A stretch of 50,836 nucleotides of DNA from an uncultured Mucispirillum sp. Lineage in GTDB: Bacteria; Chrysiogenota; Deferribacteres; Deferribacterales; Mucispirillaceae. Below the pieces are notes generated by a model. That model was not told where the DNA came from. It saw nothing but the letters and a program-made list of their open reading frames with translations, and did no database searches. Within the stretch, counting starts at the first letter, position 1, and each line of letters begins with the position of its first letter. Shown one piece after another: positions 17,676-26,748 of the stretch. Position numbers and translations under genes: made by a program. The DNA lies in assembly GCA_944324465.1 (NCBI GenBank), contig CALUWI010000016.1, positions 1-50,836 on the forward strand, read 5' to 3'.

Positions 17676-19216
17676 GAGTATTAATTTATAGTTTAGTAAT
17701 GTTATTTTCTGTTACAGGCAGTTTATATGCAGATGTAAAACGACCAGATACAGTAAGAGAAGTTTTTTTTACAGGAACAAACCACGAACTTGAAGTGTAT
17801 AAAATATACGGCAGGCAGGACGGCCCTACTATGTTGATTATAGGCGGTATTCAGGGGGACGAGCCTGGCGGCTTTTTATCTGCTGATTCTTATGCAGATA
17901 TAAAACTGGAAAAAGGCAACTTAATAGTTATACCACGCACAAATTTTTACTCTATTATGCTTTATAACAGGGAAGTAAAAGGTGTGGATATGAACAGGCT
18001 TTTTGATAAAACACCAAATGACTGGCAGGGTGATATTGTTAATAAAATAAAAGAATATATGAAAGAATCTGATATATTTTTAAACCTGCATGACGGCTGG
18101 GGTTTTCATTATCCAGAGCATATAAGCTGGCACAAAAGCCCAGACAGGTTTGGTTATTCTGTAATTGTAGATGAAGAAGAATTTACATGCAGTAATGGTA
18201 AAACATTAAAACTTGGGGAAATGGCAAGAAAAGCAATGGATGCTGCTAATGCAAAAATCCCTGATGCTGACCCTAAAAAACATTATTTTAATACAGAAAC
18301 AAGCAAAAGTTCCAGCCGTTTTAAAAGTATGAGAAAATCTGCTACATGGTATGCAGTATCTGACTTATGTATCCCTGCTTTTGGTATAGAAGGCTCTAAG
18401 AATATGAAGCTTGATAAAAATGTACTTTATCATAACTATGTAATAAATGAGTTTATGAAAAACATAGGTATAGAAATAGAATATCCTAATACTCATACTT
18501 ATGAGCCTGAATTTACTGGTGCAGTTATAAAAGTCCATAATGATGAGCTTTTTATCCGCAGCGGCAAAGTATTAGAAGTAGAAAAAGGCAGCACTATAAA
18601 AGTAACAGAAATATTTGCAAACCATAAGCGTGGTAAAACATGCGATATAGTAAATTTTGGCAACTTAAATGATATAAATAAAGACTATAAGGTAGAAAAA
18701 GACAGCAAAATAATTTTCCGTAAAGATAATATAGTTATGGGAAGTATTACTATTAAAGCAGTAGAGCCTGTTCGTCAAGTGGCAGCTGTAGAAGATAAAG
18801 AACATAAAGAAATAGAAATACCTGTAAAAGAGCAGGAAAAGGTAAAATTAAGCAGTGAAGAAAGCAAAATAAGTTTAGAGCCTAATATAAAATATTTTCA
18901 CTTAACTATTGATAATAAAGATGTATATATAAAAAACGGCGATAAAATACATATAAAAGACGGCTCAAAAGTAGTGTTTGTAAAACTTTTAAGCTCAAAA
19001 GTGCAGGATTATAATGTGGCAATAAATTTTAAAGGCTGGTTTCCTGCTGATAAGTCTGCAAATATTGGCGATGACAGAGGCTATGAAATAATATTTCCAC
19101 CTGCAAATATTTTAAAAAAATATTCTGTAGGCTCAAAAGGCAAACTTTATCCAGTAGTAGCTTACGATACAGTAAAAAAACAGGATATTGCAAAAATTTT
19201 AGTAGAGCTTGACTAA
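17672..19216 (+). CDS. Zinc D,L-carboxypeptidase, Csd4/Pgp1-like cell-shape peptidase
   Basis: Exported M14-type zinc carboxypeptidase of about 514 residues, beginning with a signal peptide ending GSLYA. The zinc motif reads GGIQGDEPGG, so the first ligand is Gln instead of the usual His (QxxE), with the third ligand His in NLHDGWGFH. This Gln substitution is characteristic of Helicobacter Csd4, and Campylobacter Pgp1 is the orthologue; both cleave tripeptides to dipeptides and are needed for helical shape. The C-terminal half is a beta-rich, Lys/Glu-rich region. The start is probably TTG at 17672, after GGAGAGG and overlapping the upstream stop as TTGA; ATG at 17660 is possible. It follows its expected partner gene and precedes thiE. 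Confidence 0.82.
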   Translation: MRVLIYSLVMLFSVTGSLYADVKRPDTVREVFFTGTNHELEVYKIYGRQDGPTMLIIGGIQGDEPGGFLSADSYADIKLEKGNLIVIPRTNFYSIMLYNREVKGVDMNRLFDKTPNDWQGDIVNKIKEYMKESDIFLNLHDGWGFHYPEHISWHKSPDRFGYSVIVDEEEFTCSNGKTLKLGEMARKAMDAANAKIPDADPKKHYFNTETSKSSSRFKSMRKSATWYAVSDLCIPAFGIEGSKNMKLDKNVLYHNYVINEFMKNIGIEIEYPNTHTYEPEFTGAVIKVHNDELFIRSGKVLEVEKGSTIKVTEIFANHKRGKTCDIVNFGNLNDINKDYKVEKDSKIIFRKDNIVMGSITIKAVEPVRQVAAVEDKEHKEIEIPVKEQEKVKLSSEESKISLEPNIKYFHLTIDNKDVYIKNGDKIHIKDGSKVVFVKLLSSKVQDYNVAINFKGWFPADKSANIGDDRGYEIIFPPANILKKYSVGSKGKLYPVVAYDTVKKQDIAKILVELD

Positions 19217-19842
19217 TGGAGTTATCAGAAAAACTTAAACTTTACTTAGTATTAGAAACAGATTATCTGCAGCTGCCTTTAAGTGATTTTTTAGAAAATG
19301 TTATTAAAGGCGGTGTATTAACTATCCAGCTTCGCAATAAATCACACAATTTAGAAGAAAAGCTGAAATATGCTTATATTATAAGAGAAATTACTGCAAA
19401 ATATAATGCTTTATTTATAATGAATGACAGCATAGATATGGCAGTTCAGGCTTATGCAGACGGTGTGCATATTGGTATAAGTGACGGCGATGCTGCATTA
19501 ATCAGGCAGAATTATAAAAATATTATTATTGGTTATTCCTGCAATAATATGGAAGATGCAGAAACTGCAAATAAGTATGCAGATTATGCAGGCATTGGGC
19601 CATATACTGAAACTTATACTAAAAAAGACCACAGGCAGATTTTAGGAACAGAAGGTATATATAAAATAAATAAAGCATTAAATATACCTGCTGTTGCAAT
19701 AGGCGGCATAAATGCAGATAATGCATTAGATGCACTAAAAGCAGGCACAAAAGGACTTGCTGTGTCATCATTTTTATGTAAATCAAAAACACCTTATGAT
19801 GATGCAAAAAGGCTTTTGGATATTATCAATGAAAGAGTTTGA
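19216..19842 (+). CDS. thiE: Thiamine-phosphate synthase
   Basis: TIM-barrel enzyme that joins the thiazole and HMP-pyrophosphate moieties into thiamine phosphate. Diagnostic segments are IQLRNKS (phosphate and substrate contact), FIMNDSIDMA, DGVHIGISDGD, YAGIGPYTETYTKKD and AIGGINADNA. Its 208 residues match the normal length. Its ATG overlaps the stop of the upstream peptidase gene by 1 base, and its own end overlaps thiL by 14 bases, so thiE and thiL are coupled. Residue match to the family is good throughout. Confidence 0.92.
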   Translation: MELSEKLKLYLVLETDYLQLPLSDFLENVIKGGVLTIQLRNKSHNLEEKLKYAYIIREITAKYNALFIMNDSIDMAVQAYADGVHIGISDGDAALIRQNYKNIIIGYSCNNMEDAETANKYADYAGIGPYTETYTKKDHRQILGTEGIYKINKALNIPAVAIGGINADNALDALKAGTKGLAVSSFLCKSKTPYDDAKRLLDIINERV

Positions 19843-20752
19843 GTTTATTTCATATCTTGAAAAAAGTATAGTTAATAAAAACAAATATATCGGCGATGAT
19901 GCAGCCTTGATTTATGACAGGCTGCTTATTTCTAAAGATATGTTGTCAGAAAATGTTCATTTTTTATCATCTACCCCCTTAAAATATGTAATCCATAAAC
20001 TTTTTACATGTAATATAAGCGATATTTCTTCAATGGGAGCTGTTGCAAAATATGTGCTTTTAGGACTTGCTTTAAAGGATAAGTCATATTTAGAGCAAAT
20101 TTTACCTTTAATAGAAGAAGAATGTAAGTTTTATAATGTAGAGCTTATAGGCGGCGATACTACATCATCAGAAAGGAATGTTTTTTCCTTAACGGTTATT
20201 GGAGAAAGGGGAGCAAATACAGTTTATAGAAGTGGTGCAGAAAGTGGAGATATAATATTTATTTCCCGCCCATTAGGCAGATGCAGAATATCTTTAGAAA
20301 AGGAATTGAATAAGTATTCATTTAATATAGATAAATATTATCACTATCAAGTTAATGCTGAAAATAAGCTGGGAGAATATCTTGGCTGTACCAGCGGCAT
20401 TACATCAATGACAGATATAAGTGATGGTTTAGGGGTTGATTTAAATAATATTGCATTATCATCAAATAAGAAAGCTGTGATAGAATATGACAGGCTTGAT
20501 TTATCATATTTAGATGAGTACGGCGTAGATAATTTTGAATATTTTGTTTCTTCAGGCGAAGAATTTGCACTGCTTTTTACAGTAAAAAGTTCGCTTTCAT
20601 TAAAAATACAAAAAGACATTTTAGATAAATTAGGTATAAAAATAATACCTGTTGGCAGAATAGAAGAAGGCAGCGGCATTTTTGTAGAAAAAAATGGACA
20701 TATGCAAAAGATAGCAAAGGGAGGATACGAGCATTTTAATAAAAAATGCTGA
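19829..20752 (+). CDS. thiL: Thiamine-monophosphate kinase
   Basis: ATP-dependent kinase that converts thiamine phosphate to thiamine pyrophosphate, the step after ThiE. The protein starts MKEFEF and has the PurM/ThiL-fold signatures IGDDAALI, NISDISSMGA, LIGGDTTSS and TDISDGLGVDL. Its 307 residues match the family. The open frame extends upstream to 19757 inside thiE, but the ATG at 19829 gives the normal N terminus. No thiC or thiG is in the window, so the rest of the pathway is elsewhere or is replaced by uptake. Confidence 0.92.
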   Translation: MKEFEFISYLEKSIVNKNKYIGDDAALIYDRLLISKDMLSENVHFLSSTPLKYVIHKLFTCNISDISSMGAVAKYVLLGLALKDKSYLEQILPLIEEECKFYNVELIGGDTTSSERNVFSLTVIGERGANTVYRSGAESGDIIFISRPLGRCRISLEKELNKYSFNIDKYYHYQVNAENKLGEYLGCTSGITSMTDISDGLGVDLNNIALSSNKKAVIEYDRLDLSYLDEYGVDNFEYFVSSGEEFALLFTVKSSLSLKIQKDILDKLGIKIIPVGRIEEGSGIFVEKNGHMQKIAKGGYEHFNKKC

Positions 20753-20840
20753 TATTTAGCATAAATCAGTATAAAACTATTGCTTTTATATATTATATCT
20801 ATTACTATAAAGTGTTAGACTATAATATTTTTGAGGTCTT

Positions 20841-22382
20841 ATGACTATTCGTATTGCTGGAGAGCAGGATAAACATAAGCTGGATTTTGCAGCCCGTAAT
20901 ATATACACGCTGCCAAATGATGAATTTAGAGTGCTGCCCTCATCACTTAAAGATGGCGATTATATTTTAGAAGTTAAAACTATCAGGCTTATTGAGCCTA
21001 TTATTAGAGTTTTAGTAAGTGATGATATGCTCAGTGCAAGAATATCTTTCTATCCAGGCATAAATACAGATAAAACAACAAAATATCAGGATGTAGTTCT
21101 TCACTTAACCGAAAAAAATAAAATCAGCCCCGGATATATTAATGATAAAGCATTAAAAGAAGCGATAGACCTTTTAAATGAAGGTTATATTGTTGAAAAT
21201 GTATTGGTATGTCAGGGTACTCCACCAGTTCAGGGAAAAGATGCTAATATAGAATTTCTTTTTGAAAAACCTAATATAAAACCTAAACTTTTACCTAATG
21301 GTAAAGTAGATTATAAAGAGTTTACTAAATTTATCCTTGTGGAAAAAGACCAGCTTATAATAAAACGCACTCCGCCTGATAAAGGTAAAGACGGCAGAGA
21401 TATTTCTGGTAATGTAATAAAAGCCAGTGAGGGTGTAGATAAAAGCATAGAAGTGGTTGAAGGTGTATACTCTAATCTTGAAAAAACAGAATACCGTTCA
21501 AAATATAACGGCCATATAATATTAAGTGGCAATACAATAAGTGTGCTGCCTATGCTCCAAATTAATGGTGATGTGGATATGCGTATAGGCAATTTAAGGT
21601 TTGAAGGCACTATTCAGGTTACAGGCAATGTGCAGTCTGGCTTTATTATTGAGGGAGATGATATTATAGTAGAAGGCATTGTTGAAAATGCAGAGTTAAA
21701 AGCACGCAATAATATTGTTATTAAAAGGGGTGTTAAGGGTGTTATTAATAAAGGCTCTATTAAGGCAGGCGGCAATATTTCAGTAGGGTACTGTGAAAAT
21801 GCAAATATTTCAGCAGGCGGCGAATTAAGTATTGATAAATACTGCTTTAATTCAGATATAGAAGCGGCACAGATGAGTGCAGTTGGTAAAGATGCCATTA
21901 TAAGTGGCGGAGATTTAAGAATATTTTCTAAACTGACTGTTGCAAATTTAGGCTCAAAAAATTCTGGTAAAATGAATGTTAATCTTGGTTATTCACCGCT
22001 TCTGCAAAATAAAGCAGAAAAGGTAAAGGTTGAAATTAACCAGTTAAGTGAGTCTTTAGAAAAAATAAATGATGTGTTATCAAAATTAAATATTCAAGAC
22101 CCTAAAATACAAAATAATCCAAAAGTGAAAATTCTGCTTGATAGTTCAGATGCCTTTAAACGCAGACTGCCGTTACTTGAAAAAAAATATAATGAATTAA
22201 TGCGTAAATCTGTATGTGATACACCTAAAATCATAGTTGAGAATGTTATATATCCAGGTGTTGAGTTGAAGATGTTAAATATTTCAAGAAAAATAAAATC
22301 AGAAATGAGCCGTGTAGAATTTACATATAATGAGCTGTCTAGAGAAATAATCAATAAACCTATACAAAATAAGGAAGTATAG
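20841..22382 (+). CDS. FapA family (DUF342) protein
   Basis: Cytoplasmic 513-residue protein of the FapA/DUF342 family. The central region (about 170-400) is a beta-helix rich in Gly and Asn, with recurrent segments such as INGDV, VTGNV, IIVEGIVENA, IKAGGNISV and SAGGELSI. A coiled-coil hairpin follows (about 400-500). In Vibrio vulnificus FapA links glucose-PTS signalling to flagellar assembly; most other members are uncharacterised. GAGGT (20832-20836) precedes the ATG. It is followed by the ExeA-like ATPase 34 bases on, which suggests a joint role at the cell envelope or pole, but this is inference. Confidence 0.8.
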   Translation: MTIRIAGEQDKHKLDFAARNIYTLPNDEFRVLPSSLKDGDYILEVKTIRLIEPIIRVLVSDDMLSARISFYPGINTDKTTKYQDVVLHLTEKNKISPGYINDKALKEAIDLLNEGYIVENVLVCQGTPPVQGKDANIEFLFEKPNIKPKLLPNGKVDYKEFTKFILVEKDQLIIKRTPPDKGKDGRDISGNVIKASEGVDKSIEVVEGVYSNLEKTEYRSKYNGHIILSGNTISVLPMLQINGDVDMRIGNLRFEGTIQVTGNVQSGFIIEGDDIIVEGIVENAELKARNNIVIKRGVKGVINKGSIKAGGNISVGYCENANISAGGELSIDKYCFNSDIEAAQMSAVGKDAIISGGDLRIFSKLTVANLGSKNSGKMNVNLGYSPLLQNKAEKVKVEINQLSESLEKINDVLSKLNIQDPKIQNNPKVKILLDSSDAFKRRLPLLEKKYNELMRKSVCDTPKIIVENVIYPGVELKMLNISRKIKSEMSRVEFTYNELSREIINKPIQNKEV

Positions 22383-22416
22383 TATATATAAAATAGATAG
22401 AGGCATACAAGACAAT

Positions 22417-23904
22417 ATGAAAACATTTACAGAATTTTTTGGCTTTTATCAGGATCCTTTTAAAAGGACACCTGATGTAGACTTTTATTATCCAACTCAA
22501 ATGCACATAGATGCATTAGATACTCTGCAGTATTTAATACACTCTAATGAGCCCTTTGCAGTATTAACTGGAGAGCCTGGCACAGGGAAAACTATCACTA
22601 TTAAAAAATTTATAAATGAGCTGCCTGCAAATATTGTTTCTGCATATATATTATTTCCAAACCTTACTCCAGAAGAACTTTTTATGGCTATACTGGAAGA
22701 TTTTAATATACATGTAGATAAATCACTTACAAAAAATGCACTTTTTGCAAAACTTCGTGATTTTTTAATAGAGATAGGTTCAGAGGGCAAAAAAGCTGTT
22801 ATTATTATAGATGAGGCACAAAATCTGCCAAATGAAACATTAGAAGAACTGCGTCTTTTATCTAATTTAGAAACAGAAAAAGATAAACTGTTAAAGATAA
22901 TATTAGCTGGTCAGCCAGAGCTTGATGAAAAATTAAATGAAGAAAGTTTAAGGCAGTTAAAACAGCGTGTAACTTTATATGTAAAACTTGATAATATAAA
23001 ACAGGAAGATATAAAAAACTATATATATTCTCATCTTGAAAAAGCGGGCAAAAGTTATGTTAAAATCCACAGTGGAGTAGTTAAGCGTATTGCAAAAATA
23101 ACAAAAGGCAATCCAAGACTTATTAATACTCTTATGGAAAGGACAATTATTGCTGCATTTTTAGATAATTCTCATACTATTACAGAAAACCACTTAATAA
23201 GTGCATTATCAAGTGTAAATAATGTAATGGCAACAGCTCATAAAAGAAAGAGCGGAAAGGCAAAACCATTTGTTATTACAGCAGTTATTGCATGTCTTGC
23301 AGTATTAGTGGGCTTTTTAGGTGCAGATAAAATATTTAGTTTAATAAATAAAGAGCCTGCTGCACAGGTTGCATCAAATACTTATACTCAGCAGGTAGAA
23401 ACTCCAGTTCAGGCACCTGTTCAGGTTGAGCAGCAGGAAGCACCAGCAGAAAATTATACTGATAATACAGCAGAAGTGGTAGAAAATAACACTGATACTG
23501 AGCCGTATAACCCAGATACTGTAAATAATACTGAGCAGAATATGGCAGATAATATGAATATGGACCAGCAGGCTGATACAATGCAGACTGCTCAAACTGA
23601 GCCATATATACCTGAAACTCCAGTAGAAGAACCAGCAGTAAATGATATACCACAGGTTACTGAACAGCCTGTAATAGAAGAACCTGCTCCAGTTGTTAAT
23701 AAGCCAAAGGATGTATATATATTAGCTAACTCTTTAAATGTTCGTGCAATTCCAAGCCTTGAATCTACACGAGTTGCAGCTGCAAAAGTCGGCCAGAAAT
23801 ATGAATATGTTTCTGAAAATGAAGACTGGGTGCAGATACGACTTTCAGCTACTCTTACAGGCTGGGTATTTAAACAGTATGTAAGCATATCAGAACGACC
23901 ATAA
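22417..23904 (+). CDS. ExeA/MshM-like AAA ATPase with membrane anchor and C-terminal SH3 domain
   Basis: A 495-residue fusion. Residues 1-270 are an AAA ATPase of the ExeA/GspA type, with FYxDPF near the start, Walker A GEPGTGKT (52-59), Walker B VIIIDEAQNL and the sensor segment GNPRLIN. One membrane helix follows (about 287-305). A Pro/Gln/Glu/Asn-rich linker (about 315-430) comes next, then a bacterial SH3 domain with LNVRAIPSLES and WVFKQYV. ExeA-type proteins use ATP to help insert a secretin through peptidoglycan, and the SH3 domain would bind the cell wall. No secretin or type II secretion gene is in the window. The low-complexity linker accounts for the long reading frames on the other strand. 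Confidence 0.82.
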   Translation: MKTFTEFFGFYQDPFKRTPDVDFYYPTQMHIDALDTLQYLIHSNEPFAVLTGEPGTGKTITIKKFINELPANIVSAYILFPNLTPEELFMAILEDFNIHVDKSLTKNALFAKLRDFLIEIGSEGKKAVIIIDEAQNLPNETLEELRLLSNLETEKDKLLKIILAGQPELDEKLNEESLRQLKQRVTLYVKLDNIKQEDIKNYIYSHLEKAGKSYVKIHSGVVKRIAKITKGNPRLINTLMERTIIAAFLDNSHTITENHLISALSSVNNVMATAHKRKSGKAKPFVITAVIACLAVLVGFLGADKIFSLINKEPAAQVASNTYTQQVETPVQAPVQVEQQEAPAENYTDNTAEVVENNTDTEPYNPDTVNNTEQNMADNMNMDQQADTMQTAQTEPYIPETPVEEPAVNDIPQVTEQPVIEEPAPVVNKPKDVYILANSLNVRAIPSLESTRVAAAKVGQKYEYVSENEDWVQIRLSATLTGWVFKQYVSISERP

Positions 23905-23914
23905 GGAAAAAGCA

Positions 23915-25261
23915 ATGAATATTGTTATAGTGGGTGCTGGTGAAGTAGGCACCCATATTGCCTCTCAGCTTGTAGCAGAGCAAAAAGATGTAGTAATTAT
24001 TGAAAAAGACCCAGAATGTGCAGCACGAGCATCTAATATGCTTGACTGTCTTGTTGTAACAGGGGAAGGCTCAAATGTTGATGTATTAAGGCAGGCTGGG
24101 GCAGAAAATGCTGATATTTTTATTGCTGCTACAAGTGTAGATGAAGTTAATATGATATCCTGCTTTGTGGCAGGCAGTGCATTTAATACCCCTATTAAAA
24201 TTGCCCGTGTTAGAAATGTAGACTATATGCGGGGAGGACTTTTAAAAAATTCATCAATCGGTATAGATTATCTTGTAAATCCAGAGATTGAAGCCGCTTT
24301 TGATATAGTGCAGACAGTAGTACATGGAGCATCAAGCGGTATATTTGCATTTCAAGGCACTAATGCACAGCTGCGAGATTTTTTAGTAAAAGATGACAGT
24401 ATCTTTAACGGTGTATTAGTAAAAGACATCCGCTCTCTTATTGACCAGAATTTTATTATTGCAGGTGTTTTGCGTAATGAAATGCTGCATATCCCAAAAG
24501 GTGATTTCCAGATTTTAACAGGGGACCATATATATATTGTTGCTCTCGGCAAATCTTTTAATAAAATATTAACTCGTGCTGGTATGACTGTTGATAAGCT
24601 GAAAAGAATAGTGCTTGTAGGCGGCGGCTTAATAGGCAAGCATATTGCAGGTATGCTTATAGAAGACGGCAAAGATGTTCGTATTATTGAAAAAGATTAC
24701 GAAAGATGCAAAGAGCTTTCAGCCCTTTATCCAGAAGCTACAGTTATTAATGGCAATATTTCAGACCAGGATGTTTTTGAAGAAGAAAATATTGCATATA
24801 CTGATGCCATAATCACTACAACTCAAAGTGAAGAATTAAATATTCTTGCAGGGGTTTATGCAAAAAGCAAAGGGGTAAAAAGGGCGGTAGCATTAATTGA
24901 CAAGCTGAACTATACTACTCTTGCCACAAACTTAGGCATAGATTCCTGTATCAGTGCAAAGCTCAGTTCTGTTGATGCTATTTTAAAATTTATCCGTAAA
25001 GGTAATATTAAAAATGTATATACAATATTTGAAGGGCAGGCAGAAGCTATTGAATTTATAGTAGGCGGCAGCAACCAGAATATTGTAGGCAAAAAAATAA
25101 TGGATTTAAAACTTCCTGCAGGCTGTCTGATTATTACAGTACAGCGTCATAGAAAAACAATTATTCCAACAGGCTCATTTGTAATAGAAGAAGGGGACAG
25201 CCTTATAACATTTGTAGCTCATGATGAAATAAGCAGGCTTGAGGAGCTGTTTAATAAATGA
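23915..25261 (+). CDS. trkA: Trk potassium uptake regulator TrkA
   Basis: Cytoplasmic NAD-binding gating subunit of the Trk K+ transporter, 448 residues, with two RCK domains. The first Rossmann motif is VIVGAGEVGTHIA at the N terminus and the second is VLVGGGLIGKHIA near residue 231. Each is followed by a TrkA_C domain; the last ends in the expected GDSLITF strand. It overlaps trkH by four bases (ATGA), so both subunits are translated together. AAGGA precedes the ATG. Confidence 0.94.
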   Translation: MNIVIVGAGEVGTHIASQLVAEQKDVVIIEKDPECAARASNMLDCLVVTGEGSNVDVLRQAGAENADIFIAATSVDEVNMISCFVAGSAFNTPIKIARVRNVDYMRGGLLKNSSIGIDYLVNPEIEAAFDIVQTVVHGASSGIFAFQGTNAQLRDFLVKDDSIFNGVLVKDIRSLIDQNFIIAGVLRNEMLHIPKGDFQILTGDHIYIVALGKSFNKILTRAGMTVDKLKRIVLVGGGLIGKHIAGMLIEDGKDVRIIEKDYERCKELSALYPEATVINGNISDQDVFEEENIAYTDAIITTTQSEELNILAGVYAKSKGVKRAVALIDKLNYTTLATNLGIDSCISAKLSSVDAILKFIRKGNIKNVYTIFEGQAEAIEFIVGGSNQNIVGKKIMDLKLPAGCLIITVQRHRKTIIPTGSFVIEEGDSLITFVAHDEISRLEELFNK

Positions 25262-26748
25262 TACACCAGTTAAGGTTAATATTACGGCCTATTGTTTTTA
25301 TTAACTTAATACTTTCATGTTTTATGGCTTTTTGCGGATTTTATGCATTTATGTACAATGAAAATAATGAAGCTGTATCTTTTTTAAAAACAATGGCAGT
25401 AATTATTTTATTATCTGCTGTGTTTGCATTTTTTTCAAAAAGCAGGGATAAAAAAACAATTACAATAAGAAGCGGTTTTGTGCTTGTTGTATTTATCTGG
25501 GTTTTTACTTGTATTGTAGGTGCACTGCCTTATTATGTATCTGGTGCACTTCCTAATATATATGATGCGATTTTTGAATCTGTTTCAGGCTTTACAACCG
25601 TAGGTGCATCTATATTATCAGATATAGAAAGTCTGCCAAAATCAATACTTTTATGGCGTGCTATTTCTCACTGGATAGGCGGCGGTGGTATTATTGTATT
25701 ATCTGTTGCCATACTGCCGCTTTTAGGTATTGGCGGCACTCATCTTATGCAGGTGGAAACAACAGGTGTTACAAAAGAAAAGCTGACACCAAGAATTACT
25801 CAGACTGCAAAATTTATATGGATTTTATACCTTTCATTAAATATTATAGGTATAGTTTTACTTTCTTATGGTGGTATGAACCTGCTTGATGCTTTTACTC
25901 ATGCATCTAGTGCTATTGCAACAGGCGGGTTTTCTAATAAAAATAATTCAGTTGCATATTTTTCTTCTGCATATATTGACTGGGTTTTAATAGTTTTTAT
26001 GTATATAGGCTCCCTTAACTTTTTAGTGTTAATAAAAACTTTCCGCGGTAATTTTAAAAGCATAATACATGATTCAGAAATAAAGCTGTTTACATTAATT
26101 ATTATTTTAATATCTGCATTAGTTTCATTACTTTTATATTTTCAGCCAAATGGGTTTATTGGAATGGACGGCAAAACTTATACATCATTATTAGATGCTG
26201 TAAGATTTGGCACATTTCAAGTAGTATCCGTTATCAGCACAACAGGGTTTGCAACGGCAGATTATAACTTATGGCCGGCTTCAGCACAGATTTTAATATT
26301 TGTATTATTTTTTATTGGCGGCTCATCTGGTTCTACAAGCGGCGGTATAAAAGTTGTCCGCCATATTATTATGTTTAAACAGGCTGTTATCAATATAAAA
26401 TCACTTATCCACCCAAAAGGTGTTTTTACAATGCGACTAAACGGAAGTCCTGTATCTAATAAAGTAGTAATTACCGTTATGGGCTTTATTGTAATTTATA
26501 TGACTACTGTATTTGTTGGTTCTTTTATTGTAGCATTAAGCGGTGTAGTTACTCCATTTGAAGCGTTTAGTGCTATGCTTGGCTGCCTTGGTACTGTAGG
26601 ACCTGGTTTTGGAGCGGTAGGCCCTGCAAATAACTATGGATTTCTGCCTGATTTTGCAAAATTAACTCTTTCTATATCAATGCTTATAGGGCGTTTAGAA
26701 TTATTTACAGTATTTATTCTTTTCAGCCCGTGGTTTTGGAAAAAATGA
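25258..26748 (+). CDS. trkH: Trk potassium transporter membrane subunit TrkH
   Basis: Inner-membrane K+ channel-like subunit of 496 residues, with about ten hydrophobic helices. Selectivity-filter segments of the four pore loops are visible, among them SGFTTVGAS, IATGGFS, STTGFATAD and LGTVGPGFG. The SSGSTSGGIKVVR segment is also characteristic. Together with TrkA it takes up potassium. The start overlaps trkA at ATGA and its own stop overlaps hypF the same way, so trkA-trkH-hypF is one transcript. Confidence 0.94.
   Translation: MIHQLRLILRPIVFINLILSCFMAFCGFYAFMYNENNEAVSFLKTMAVIILLSAVFAFFSKSRDKKTITIRSGFVLVVFIWVFTCIVGALPYYVSGALPNIYDAIFESVSGFTTVGASILSDIESLPKSILLWRAISHWIGGGGIIVLSVAILPLLGIGGTHLMQVETTGVTKEKLTPRITQTAKFIWILYLSLNIIGIVLLSYGGMNLLDAFTHASSAIATGGFSNKNNSVAYFSSAYIDWVLIVFMYIGSLNFLVLIKTFRGNFKSIIHDSEIKLFTLIIILISALVSLLLYFQPNGFIGMDGKTYTSLLDAVRFGTFQVVSVISTTGFATADYNLWPASAQILIFVLFFIGGSSGSTSGGIKVVRHIIMFKQAVINIKSLIHPKGVFTMRLNGSPVSNKVVITVMGFIVIYMTTVFVGSFIVALSGVVTPFEAFSAMLGCLGTVGPGFGAVGPANNYGFLPDFAKLTLSISMLIGRLELFTVFILFSPWFWKK

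Noticed and set aside
23336-23653. Long reading frames on the minus strand inside the ExeA-like gene
   Set aside because: They are a by-product of the repetitive Pro/Gln/Glu/Asn linker codons on the plus strand.
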